Of a stretch of DNA of 8,478 nucleotides, positions 1-5,753 are shown in pieces. The stretch spans positions 1 to 8,478 of the forward strand of contig JAEMRL010000086.1 in the NCBI GenBank assembly GCA_016463385.1. Reading direction: 5' to 3'. The position numbers were made by a program, and so were the translations under genes. Under the pieces are notes generated by a model that searched no databases, was not told the origin of the DNA, and worked only from the letters and a program-made list of their open reading frames with translations. Position 1 is the stretch's first letter. The number at the start of each line of letters is the position of its first letter. This DNA is from Thermoleophilia bacterium (GTDB lineage: Bacteria > Actinomycetota > Thermoleophilia > Miltoncostaeales > Miltoncostaeaceae).

Positions 1-1023
1 GAGCGGGTCGCCGAGGAGATCGGCGAGGCGATCGCCGCGCTCGGCGGGCGCCGCTACACCGTGATCCTCCGCTCGACGATGCTGCCGGGGACCTGCGAGG
101 AGCGGGTCGTCCCCCTCCTCGAGCGCGCCTCCGGCCTCACCGCCGGCGCCGACTTCGGCGTGGCCGTGAACCCCGAGTTCCTGCGCGAGGGATCCTCGGT
201 GCGCGACTTCTACGACCCGCCCAAGACGGTGATCGGCGAGATCGACGCCTCCAGCGGGGACGCGGTGGCCGCGCTCTACGAGGGCCTGCCGGGTCCGGTC
301 TACCGGGTGCCGATCCGCGTCGCCGAGATGACCAAGTACGCCGACAACGGCTTCCACGCGCTGAAGGTGGGCTTCGCCAACGAGATCGGGGCCGTCTGCC
401 GCGCCCTCGGCGTCGACAGCCACGCGGTGATGGACATCTTCCGCTCGGACACCAAGCTGAACATCTCCCCGGCGTACCTCAAGCCCGGCTACGCCTTCGG
501 CGGCTCCTGCCTGCCGAAGGACCTGCGCGCGATCCTGCACGCCGCCCGGCACAACGACGTCGACGTGCCGATCCTGGCCAACGTCCTGCCCTCCAACGAG
601 CGGGTCGTCGAGCGGGCGTTCCGGATGGTCGAGGCCGCCGGCAACCGCCGTGTCGGGCTCTTCGGCCTCTCCTTCAAGCCCGGCACGGACGACCTGCGCG
701 AGAGCCCCCTGGTGGAGCTCGCCGAGCGCCTGGTGGGCCGGGGCTACGACATCCTGATCTACGACGGCCACGTGGCGCTCTCGCGCCTTCAGGGCGCCAA
801 CCGCGCCTACGTCGCCGCCCACATCCCCCACCTCGAGCGGCTGCTCGGGTCGTCGGCCGAGGCCGTCTCCGCCCACGGCGAGACACTCGTCGTCGGAGCC
901 TCGCCGCCGGAGGTTCTCGAGGCGCTCGGCCGCGTCGAGGGCAAGTCGATCGTCGACCTCGTGCGGTTCGCCGGGTCGGACACCCTGGAGCCGCTCGACT
1001 CCTATTCCGGCATCGCCTGGTAG
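1..1023 (+). CDS. UDP-glucose/GDP-mannose dehydrogenase family protein, likely GDP-mannose 6-dehydrogenase (5' end missing)
   Basis: This enzyme would oxidise the C6 hydroxyl of a nucleotide sugar in two NAD-dependent steps, giving a nucleotide-activated uronic acid in the cytoplasm for polysaccharide synthesis. The reading frame is open from base 1, so the gene begins before the window; 340 codons are visible. Family members are about 430-440 aa, so roughly 90-100 N-terminal residues with the GxGxxG Rossmann motif are missing. Seen here: VILRSTMLPGT near the start, NPEFLREGS, the central helix with EMTKYADNGFHALKVGFANE (Lys at visible residue 112, Asn at 116), the catalytic-cysteine motif GGSCLPKD (Cys codon 508-510), and the C-terminal domain entry FKPGTDDLRESP (codons from 673). 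The FANEIG and AFGGSCLPKDLRA wording resembles AlgD-type GDP-mannose dehydrogenases more than UDP-glucose dehydrogenases, but substrate cannot be fixed from sequence alone. It is followed closely by a glycosyltransferase in the same direction, probably cotranscribed. The stop is TAG. Confidence 0.93.
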   Translation, partial: ERVAEEIGEAIAALGGRRYTVILRSTMLPGTCEERVVPLLERASGLTAGADFGVAVNPEFLREGSSVRDFYDPPKTVIGEIDASSGDAVAALYEGLPGPVYRVPIRVAEMTKYADNGFHALKVGFANEIGAVCRALGVDSHAVMDIFRSDTKLNISPAYLKPGYAFGGSCLPKDLRAILHAARHNDVDVPILANVLPSNERVVERAFRMVEAAGNRRVGLFGLSFKPGTDDLRESPLVELAERLVGRGYDILIYDGHVALSRLQGANRAYVAAHIPHLERLLGSSAEAVSAHGETLVVGASPPEVLEALGRVEGKSIVDLVRFAGSDTLEPLDSYSGIAW

Positions 1024-1027
1024 GAGG
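1022..1027 (+). promoter_or_regulatory. Shine-Dalgarno site of the GT4 gene, overlapping the upstream stop codon
   Basis: AGGAGG lies 6 nt before the GTG at 1034 and shares its first two bases with the TAG stop of the dehydrogenase. The good match and spacing support GTG 1034 as the start. The overlap suggests coupled translation of the two genes. Confidence 0.75.
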
Positions 1028-1033
1028 TCCCAC

Positions 1034-2218
1034 GTGCCGCGCGTCCTGATCCTCGTGGAGAACCTCTCCGTGCCCTTCGACAGGAGGGTGTGGCAGGAGA
1101 GCCGCGCCCTCACGGAGGCCGGCTACGACGTCACCGTCATCTGCCCGCGCGGCACCAAGCGCGACACGGAGGCGCACGCGGAGATCGAGGGCGTGCACAT
1201 CCACCGCTACCCGCTGGAAGCCGCCACCGGAGGCCCGGCGGGTTACGTACGCGAGTACGGCACGGCGCTCTGGCACTCGTTCCGCCTCGCCCGGAAGCTC
1301 TCCAAGGGCGGCCGCTTCGACGTGGTGCACGCCTGCAATCCGCCCGACCTGCTCTTCCTGGTGGCGCTGCCCTTCAAGCTGCGCGGCGCGAAGTTCATCT
1401 TCGACCACCACGACCTGGTCCCGGAGCTGTTCGAGTCGCGCTTCGGGGGGCGCGGCCCGCTGCGCACCGCCTCGGTGATCCTCGAGCGCCTCACGTTCAT
1501 GTGCGCCGACACGGTGATCTCCACCAACGAGAGCTACCGCGAGGTGGCGATCCGGCGCGGGAAGATGGCGCCCGGGAGCGTTCACGTGGTCCGCAGCGCG
1601 CCCGACCTGGAGCGGTTCGCCCGCGTCCCGGCCGAGCCCGAGCTGCGCCGCGGAAAGAGGTTCCTGGCCTGCTACCTCGGGGTGATGGGCCCGCAGGACG
1701 GGGTCGACTACGCGCTGCGCGCCATCGCCCACCTGCGCGACGACCTCGGGCGCACCGACGTCCACACCACCTTCATCGGGTCGGGTGACGCCTTCGACGA
1801 CCTGGTCGCCCTGTCGCACGAGCTCGGCCTCCAGGACGTGGTGGAGTTCACCGGGCGCGTGCCGGACGCCACCGTCCACTCGTACCTGTCGACGGCCGAC
1901 GTCTGCCTGGCGCCCGACCCGAAGAACCCGCTCAACGACGTCTCGACGATGAACAAGATCGTCGAGTACATGGCGATGAGCCGCCCGGTGGTCTCCTTCG
2001 ACCTCCGGGAGGCGCGGGTGTCGGCGGGCGAGGCGGCCGTCTACGCCACGCCCAACGACGAGCGCGAGTTCGCCCGGCTTGTCGCCGAACTGCTCGACGA
2101 CCCGGCGCGCCGCGAGGAGATGGGCCGCGTGGGCCGCGCGCGGGTCGAGGACTCGCTGTCGTGGGCCACGTCCCGCACCCGCCTGCTGGAGGCCTACGAG
2201 GAGGCGCTCTCGCGCTGA
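1034..2218 (+). CDS. GT4-type glycosyltransferase (GT-B fold, exopolysaccharide biosynthesis)
   Basis: A 394-aa retaining glycosyltransferase expected to move a sugar from a nucleotide donor onto a lipid-linked glycan at the cytoplasmic face of the membrane. The N-terminal domain opens with RVLILVENLSVPFDRRVWQE followed by LTEAGYDVTVICP, a signature common in GT4 enzymes of exopolysaccharide clusters. FDVVHACNPPDLLFL (about residues 97-111) and FDHHDLVPELF (about 124-134) continue that domain. The C-terminal donor-binding domain has YLGVMGPQDGVDYALRAI (about 216-233), FTGRVP (about 274-279) and MNKIVEYMAMSRPVVSFD (306-323), where Glu311 corresponds to the conserved last Glu of the EX7E motif. 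The position eight residues earlier is Val303, with Asp302 next to it, so the classical first Glu is absent. GTG start with a strong SD. The gene is 10 nt behind the dehydrogenase, and its last 25 nt overlap the end of the convergent ligase gene. Acceptor and donor sugars are unknown. Confidence 0.93.
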   Translation: MPRVLILVENLSVPFDRRVWQESRALTEAGYDVTVICPRGTKRDTEAHAEIEGVHIHRYPLEAATGGPAGYVREYGTALWHSFRLARKLSKGGRFDVVHACNPPDLLFLVALPFKLRGAKFIFDHHDLVPELFESRFGGRGPLRTASVILERLTFMCADTVISTNESYREVAIRRGKMAPGSVHVVRSAPDLERFARVPAEPELRRGKRFLACYLGVMGPQDGVDYALRAIAHLRDDLGRTDVHTTFIGSGDAFDDLVALSHELGLQDVVEFTGRVPDATVHSYLSTADVCLAPDPKNPLNDVSTMNKIVEYMAMSRPVVSFDLREARVSAGEAAVYATPNDEREFARLVAELLDDPARREEMGRVGRARVEDSLSWATSRTRLLEAYEEALSR

Positions 2219-3543
2219 TCGGGCAGCTCGCCCGGATCGAGCACGAGGATCATCTTCAGCTTGCCGCTCCCCGAGCGCGGCAGCGCGTCCATCTCGGTGA
2301 AGGTCACATCGTTGCCGGGGCCGGCCATCAGCAGCAGGTTCTCGCGCGCCAGGGCCTCCACGGCCGCCCGGTCGTAGCCGGCGCCCGGGACCATCCGCAC
2401 CTCGAACACCCCCGGGCGGTGCTGGACGAACTGCACCTCCTTGAGGCCGGTGAGGTCGTCGATGATCGTGCTGGCCAGCGGCACGGGACGCCCGTCGGCC
2501 GCCCGCACGAGGTCCTCGGTGCGCCCCCCGATCAATCCGAACGACGGGAAGGCGCGCCCGCACGGGCAGGGCTCGGTCGCCGGCGTCCCGACACGGTCGC
2601 CGGTGCGGTAGCGGAGCAGGGGGAAGCCCCAGTTGTGCAGCGGGGTCCCGACGATCTCGTGCTCGTCGCCGGTGCCCGGCACCGGCAGGAGCTCCATGAT
2701 CCCGTAGTCGGAGAACAGGTGGTACCCGCCGGCCTCGCAGCCGCCCGCCATGACGACGCGCTCGGTCTGGCCGTAGTGGTCGATGATCGGCCCGACGTAG
2801 ACCGCGCGCATCAGCGCGATCTGGGCGGGGCTCATCAGCTCGGACGAGGTGATCACCCCGCGCACCGGCAGCGTGCGGCCGGCGTCGCGGATCAGGGCCG
2901 CGAGCAGCGCGAGGCTCGACGGCCACCCCTCGACGGTCGCCGGCCCGAAGGCGGTGATCTCCCTCCAGATCGCCGGGAAGAACTCGGGGGAGAGCCGGAA
3001 GCTGGAGATCAGCAGGCGGTGGGCGCCCGGGTTGTGGAGGGCGACGACCTCGGGGTCGTTGCCGGCGAAGGTCGATCCGCGCAGCTCGACGCTGCCCGAC
3101 CCCGGGGTGATCCCGAACCAGCCCCACTGGCGCTGGAGGGCCGCCATCTCGAAGATCGACGACCCGGCGGTGCGGTAGACCGTCATCGGGGCGCCGCTCG
3201 TCCCGCTCGAGTGGGCCGCCCAGACCAGCCGCTTCGGGTAGGCGAGGAAGTCCTCCGGCGTCTCGGCGAGGTGGCGGCGCTCGATCAGCGGCAGCCGCGG
3301 GAGGTCCTCGAGCGTGCGGATCGAGCGCGGATCGACGCCGGCCTCGTCGAACCAGCGCCGGTAGAAGGGCGAGCGGCGGGCGGCCCAGCGCACCATCGCC
3401 CGCAGGCGGCGCTCCTGGTAGCGGCGCAGGCCCGCGGCGTCGGCGCGCTCGGTGCGGGCCAGCGACGCCCGCATCGTGGCGATCATGGGGTTGGAGCGCC
3501 GGAGGCGCTGCTGGACGGAGCTGACCGATCGGACCTGCGGCAT
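2194..3543 (-). CDS. PaaK/CapK-like adenylate-forming ligase (phenylacetate-CoA ligase family)
   Basis: A 449-aa member of the ANL superfamily, which activates a carboxylic acid with ATP as an acyl-adenylate, usually then making an acyl-CoA thioester. Motifs in order, numbered from ATG 3543: P-loop SSGTSGAP (112-119), a family-typical GVITSSELMS (229-238), DHYGQTERV (255-263), GGCEAGGYH (267-275), YRTGD (312-316), CPCGR (326-330), and a C-terminal GSGKLKM whose Lys428 fits the catalytic lysine of the mobile C-terminal domain. Cys269, Cys326 and Cys328 resemble the cysteine set seen in many PaaK/CapK proteins. All core motifs are present, so the enzyme looks active. PaaK relatives called CapK occur in capsule clusters with uncertain substrates; no phenylacetate catabolism genes are nearby, so a role in that pathway is unlikely. 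The start is uncertain: a TTG at 3552 would add three residues, and neither start has a clear SD. It lies 59 nt downstream of the secreted hydrolase gene, behind a 9-bp hairpin. The stop is TAG. Confidence 0.88.
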   Translation of the reverse strand: MPQVRSVSSVQQRLRRSNPMIATMRASLARTERADAAGLRRYQERRLRAMVRWAARRSPFYRRWFDEAGVDPRSIRTLEDLPRLPLIERRHLAETPEDFLAYPKRLVWAAHSSGTSGAPMTVYRTAGSSIFEMAALQRQWGWFGITPGSGSVELRGSTFAGNDPEVVALHNPGAHRLLISSFRLSPEFFPAIWREITAFGPATVEGWPSSLALLAALIRDAGRTLPVRGVITSSELMSPAQIALMRAVYVGPIIDHYGQTERVVMAGGCEAGGYHLFSDYGIMELLPVPGTGDEHEIVGTPLHNWGFPLLRYRTGDRVGTPATEPCPCGRAFPSFGLIGGRTEDLVRAADGRPVPLASTIIDDLTGLKEVQFVQHRPGVFEVRMVPGAGYDRAAVEALARENLLLMAGPGNDVTFTEMDALPRSGSGKLKMILVLDPGELPDQRESASS

Positions 3544-3557
3544 GGCACTCAAGGCTA

Positions 3558-3581
3558 CCCGCCGCGTCGCTCCGCGGCGGG
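3558..3581 (-). terminator. perfect 9-bp inverted repeat between the two minus-strand genes (possible terminator or leader hairpin)
   Basis: CCCGCCGCG (3558-3566) and CGCGGCGGG (3573-3581) are exact reverse complements with a 6-nt loop. The hairpin begins 21 nt beyond the stop of the secreted hydrolase gene and ends 14 nt before the ATG of the ligase. No T-run follows on the minus strand, so it is not a classical intrinsic terminator. It could be a U-less terminator, an mRNA-stabilising 3' end, or a structure controlling ligase translation. The repeat is certain; its role is inferred. Confidence 0.5.
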
Positions 3582-3602
3582 GACGTCATGCGCGGACGTG
3601 CG

Positions 3603-5360
3603 CTAGCGGGCGATCACCGCGATCGAGCGCACGAGCACCGCGGCCGCCTCGGCGCTCGTGCCGGCCCGGCCGAGGCCGACCGTCACCCGCTTCACCTGGC
3701 GCCCGGCCAGCCGCCCGGCGGGCACCCGGAGAACGACCTGCCGGCCCACCCGCAGGGTGTCGCGCGCGGCGGCGCCCGACCAGTCGGTCGTCGCACGCAG
3801 GGTGACCCAGGTGGACAGCGGCAGCACCTTGTCGCTCACCACCAGGCCCGTGCGGGCGCCCGAGGCGGTGCGGGTCCAGCTCGCCCAGCGCAGATCCCCG
3901 GAGGCGGCTCGGACGACGCCCACCTGACGGCTGAGGCCGTCGTCGGCCCCGAGCACGACCAGGGCGCGGGAGCCGCCGGCCGGCAGCTGGATCTTCGGCA
4001 CGCGCACGCGCACGACCGTGGTGGTGACCGCGTGGGGCGCGACGAGCGTGCTGAGCGTCGCGAAGGCGCCCGGCTTGCGCGCGGTGACGAGCGCCACGCG
4101 ACCGCCCCTGGCCGAGCCGTTGGAGATCACCGTCGCGCCGGCGCTGCGCAGGCGGGTCCAGGGCGCGACGTCGCCCCGGGCGAAGGAGCTCAGCACCAGG
4201 CGCTTGCCCGTGATCGGCGGGCCCGCCCCGGGGATCGTGGTGACCGTGGTCGTCGCGCCCACGCCCGAGACACCGGCGACCACCGCCGGGACGCCGGGCT
4301 TCGGGGCCGCGGCCGCGCGCGGGGCCGCGACGGTGCGCGGCACGGCCGGCAGTGGCGGCGCGGGAGGCAGGGTCGGCGAGGGGGCGGCGATGCCGCCCGA
4401 GCCGAAGGGCGCCGGGAAACCGCCCTGGTGGTCGGACGCACCCACTGCGACGTCGGTGCCCGTCACGGTGACGCGCTGCGCGGCCGCGACCAGCATGTCC
4501 TTCGTGGCCTGGTCCGGGTTCGCCTGGTTGCGCCAGAGGATGTCGAGCTGCGGCTTGCGCCATTCGGGCCAGGGGAACATCGAGACGATGCCGGGGTGCG
4601 TGCCGAGGCCGGTCAGGTGATTCCAGCCGGAGCGCCGGCTCTCGAAGCTCTCCCACATGCGACCGTTCAGCGGCGCTGCCGTCGCGTGACTCTGGGTGTT
4701 GTTCCCGATCAGGAAGACTCCGGAGCCCACCTGCGCCCTGATCTCCTGACCCCACTTGGCGACTCCCGCATCCCAGCGCGTCCCGGGCCCGCCGACGGGG
4801 ACGTTGTAGAGCTGATCGCCCCAGACGTCGAGGAAGACGCCGTTGAAGAGGGTGCCGTCCTTGATCACCTCGTTGCGGATCCAGCGGGCGGCGTACTGAC
4901 CCCACGTCCCGGTGAAGCCGTTGTACGTGGCGATCGGCGAGGTGTCCTCGAGGTTCATGAGGCGATAACCGGGATAGTTGGACAGGTTCCCGAGGTACCA
5001 GCTGGAGGGGAACGCGCCGCCGTAGAGCGTCTCTTCGATGCCGTCGAGCGGCTTGCGCCAGTCGACCAGGTTCACGTACGCGAACACGTTCGCGCCCCTG
5101 GCCCGCCACGCCCGGATGCGCGCCGGATTGCGGTTGCGCTGCTCGGCGGTGACCACGATGACGTTGCCGGGCGCCGCGTACTGGTCCAGCCCCGCCGGCA
5201 GCGAGGGGCCGTAGTGGACGACGGCCGAGGGGATGGCCATGGCGCGAGGAGCGCCGATGAGGGCTCCCGCCAGGGCCGCCAGGAGGCACGCGCCCGCGAG
5301 GACGCCCCGGACCGGTCCGAGGCGTCGAGCGGGGATCGTGCCGGAGGCGGTCTGGCGCAT
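3603..5360 (-). CDS. secreted putative glycoside hydrolase (GH114/GHL15-like TIM barrel) with C-terminal jelly-roll-like domain
   Basis: A 585-aa exported protein that I read as a polysaccharide-active enzyme. Residues 1-42 form a signal peptide: basic N-region, hydrophobic core VLAGACLLAALAGALIG, and a likely cut after AMA at 42; there is no lipobox cysteine there. Residues 45-315 look like a TIM-barrel hydrolase of the GH114/hypothetical GHL15 type: ARGANVFAYVNLVDWR (87-102), SSWYLGN (119-125), GVFLDVWGD with Asp178 at the end of a predicted strand (174-182), VFLIGNNTQ (215-223) and MWESFES with Glu237 and Glu240 (235-241). Asp178 and one of these Glu residues are candidate catalytic acids. 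Residues 325-385 are a Pro/Ala/Thr-rich linker. Residues 386-585 are beta-rich, with VAPWTRL, a GDLRWASW segment, STWVTLRATTDW and DTLRVGRQVVLRV, resembling LamG-like carbohydrate-binding jelly rolls. ATG 5360 has a strong SD, GGAGG, 6 nt upstream. Its place in a glycan cluster suggests trimming or release of the exported polymer. Family assignment is from motif appearance only; the protein could also be a binding protein. Confidence 0.75.
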   Translation of the reverse strand: MRQTASGTIPARRLGPVRGVLAGACLLAALAGALIGAPRAMAIPSAVVHYGPSLPAGLDQYAAPGNVIVVTAEQRNRNPARIRAWRARGANVFAYVNLVDWRKPLDGIEETLYGGAFPSSWYLGNLSNYPGYRLMNLEDTSPIATYNGFTGTWGQYAARWIRNEVIKDGTLFNGVFLDVWGDQLYNVPVGGPGTRWDAGVAKWGQEIRAQVGSGVFLIGNNTQSHATAAPLNGRMWESFESRRSGWNHLTGLGTHPGIVSMFPWPEWRKPQLDILWRNQANPDQATKDMLVAAAQRVTVTGTDVAVGASDHQGGFPAPFGSGGIAAPSPTLPPAPPLPAVPRTVAAPRAAAAPKPGVPAVVAGVSGVGATTTVTTIPGAGPPITGKRLVLSSFARGDVAPWTRLRSAGATVISNGSARGGRVALVTARKPGAFATLSTLVAPHAVTTTVVRVRVPKIQLPAGGSRALVVLGADDGLSRQVGVVRAASGDLRWASWTRTASGARTGLVVSDKVLPLSTWVTLRATTDWSGAAARDTLRVGRQVVLRVPAGRLAGRQVKRVTVGLGRAGTSAEAAAVLVRSIAVIAR

Positions 5361-5366
5361 GGATCT

Positions 5367-5371
5367 CCTCC
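5367..5371 (-). promoter_or_regulatory. Shine-Dalgarno site of the secreted hydrolase gene
   Basis: On the minus strand GGAGG sits 6 nt before the ATG whose first base is 5360, within a longer GGGAGGAG run. It is directly followed by an in-frame signal peptide, which fixes this start. Confidence 0.75.
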
Positions 5372-5460
5372 CACGGTCACCGGCGTGTGCGGCGGCGGAC
5401 CGTCGATTCGGCTGATTCGTGCACCGGGACGGCGAGCGGTCCCGACGGAGCGGACCGCGG

Positions 5461-5509
5461 GAACTTAACCGACCACCGCCCGAGGCGGTACCCTCCTCGC
5501 AGAAAGTTC
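5461..5509. repeat. nested inverted repeats in the divergent promoter region (possible operator or RNA structure)
   Basis: The inner repeat is ACCGCC (5475-5480), spacer CGA, GGCGGT (5484-5489). The outer repeat is GAACTT (5461-5466) with AAGTTC (5504-5509). The pairing is exact but the arms are short. The inner element may be a regulator binding site or a small hairpin; the outer pair may be chance. Confidence 0.35.
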
Positions 5510-5537
5510 ATAAATTCGCGGACCCGCCGCCCAGGGC

Positions 5538-5569
5538 CCGCCCCGTCCCCCGGAGGGGTGATGGGGCGG
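5538..5569 (+). promoter_or_regulatory. GC-rich stem-loop upstream of the epimerase operon
   Basis: CCGCCCC (5538-5544) pairs with GGGGCGG (5563-5569). Inside, CCCC (5547-5550) pairs with GGGG (5555-5558) around a CGGA loop. A C and three T follow the stem. If a transcript from further upstream crosses it, this could act as an attenuator or weak terminator; the T-run is too short for a confident terminator call. Confidence 0.35.
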
Positions 5570-5611
5570 CTTTCAGATCCCGCTCAAGCAGTGGCATCAG
5601 ACCTGCCGATG

Positions 5612-5637
5612 GGAACTGACCGGGCGGTTTATGGGTT
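5612..5637 (+). promoter_or_regulatory. candidate ECF-sigma promoter for the epimerase operon
   Basis: GGAAC (5612-5616) is followed after exactly 18 nt by GTT (5635-5637). This matches the GGAAY-N18-GTT layout known for SigR/SigH/SigE-type ECF promoters of actinobacteria. A start site about 7-10 nt downstream would give a leader of about 110 nt before the ATG at 5754. GGAAC and GTTCC (5635-5639) are also reverse complements, so a palindromic binding site is an alternative. The call rests on pattern match only. Confidence 0.3.
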
Positions 5638-5648
5638 CCTACACTCGC

Positions 5649-5665
5649 GGGGGGTGCCAGCCCCC
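5649..5665 (+). repeat. G-run/C-run hairpin in the presumed epimerase leader
   Basis: Six G (5649-5654) face five C (5661-5665) across TGCCAG, allowing a five-pair stem with a loop of six to seven bases. If transcription starts near 5645 this would be the very 5' end of the mRNA and could protect it from decay. The function is inferred. Confidence 0.3.
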
Positions 5666-5740
5666 TCGGGGCCGTCGTACGGTCACCAGCAGATGGCAAC
5701 GCCCTCCGCGGGACCGCGAGCGGGCACCACACATTCGGAC

Positions 5741-5745
5741 GGAGG
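5741..5745 (+). promoter_or_regulatory. Shine-Dalgarno site deciding the epimerase start
   Basis: GGAGG lies 8 nt before the ATG at 5754. The same frame stays open upstream to an ATG at 5631, but that one has no SD and would put 41 unrelated residues before the Rossmann motif, so the start at 5754 is preferred. Confidence 0.7.
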
Positions 5746-5753
5746 GCGCACAT

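Larger units (their letters stand above)
5361..5753. other. 393-nt divergent intergenic region with promoters and inverted repeats
   Basis: This is the only non-coding stretch over 300 nt. It separates the minus-strand hydrolase gene from the plus-strand epimerase gene and so must carry both promoters. The part at 5461-5520 is visibly richer in A and T than its surroundings. Features read by eye: a short direct repeat GATTCG at 5405-5410 and 5414-5419; nested inverted repeats at 5461-5509; a G/C hairpin at 5538-5569; a candidate ECF-type promoter at 5612-5637; and a G-run/C-run hairpin at 5649-5665. No convincing small protein gene and no riboswitch family that I can name was found. Confidence 0.7.

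Noticed and set aside
674..3589. 971-codon open frame on the minus strand
   Set aside because: It spans the dehydrogenase, GT4 and ligase genes in other frames, is a low-complexity Arg/Ala/Gly/Pro-rich translation with no motif, and is a typical high-GC shadow frame.
2161..3606. 481-codon plus-strand frame opposite the ligase
   Set aside because: Composition of a shadow frame, while the minus frame carries all adenylation motifs in order.
3588..5468. 626-codon open frame on the plus strand opposite the secreted hydrolase gene
   Set aside because: Arg/Gly/Ala/His-rich without domain or SD; the minus-strand frame has a signal peptide, strong SD and recognisable motifs.
5501..5516. A/T-rich CATAAATT as a housekeeping -10 box
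   Set aside because: No acceptable -35 box at 16-18 nt on the plus strand, so it is not called as a promoter.
5581..5640. Possible riboswitch: a segment with TCAGACCTGCC slightly recalls the cobalamin box
   Set aside because: The rest of the cobalamin riboswitch core could not be found around it, and the downstream genes have no link to cobalamin.
5631..5753. 41-residue upstream extension of the epimerase
   Set aside because: The ATG at 5631 has no SD, the added residues resemble non-coding sequence, and the GGAGG plus ATG at 5754 fits the family N-terminus.
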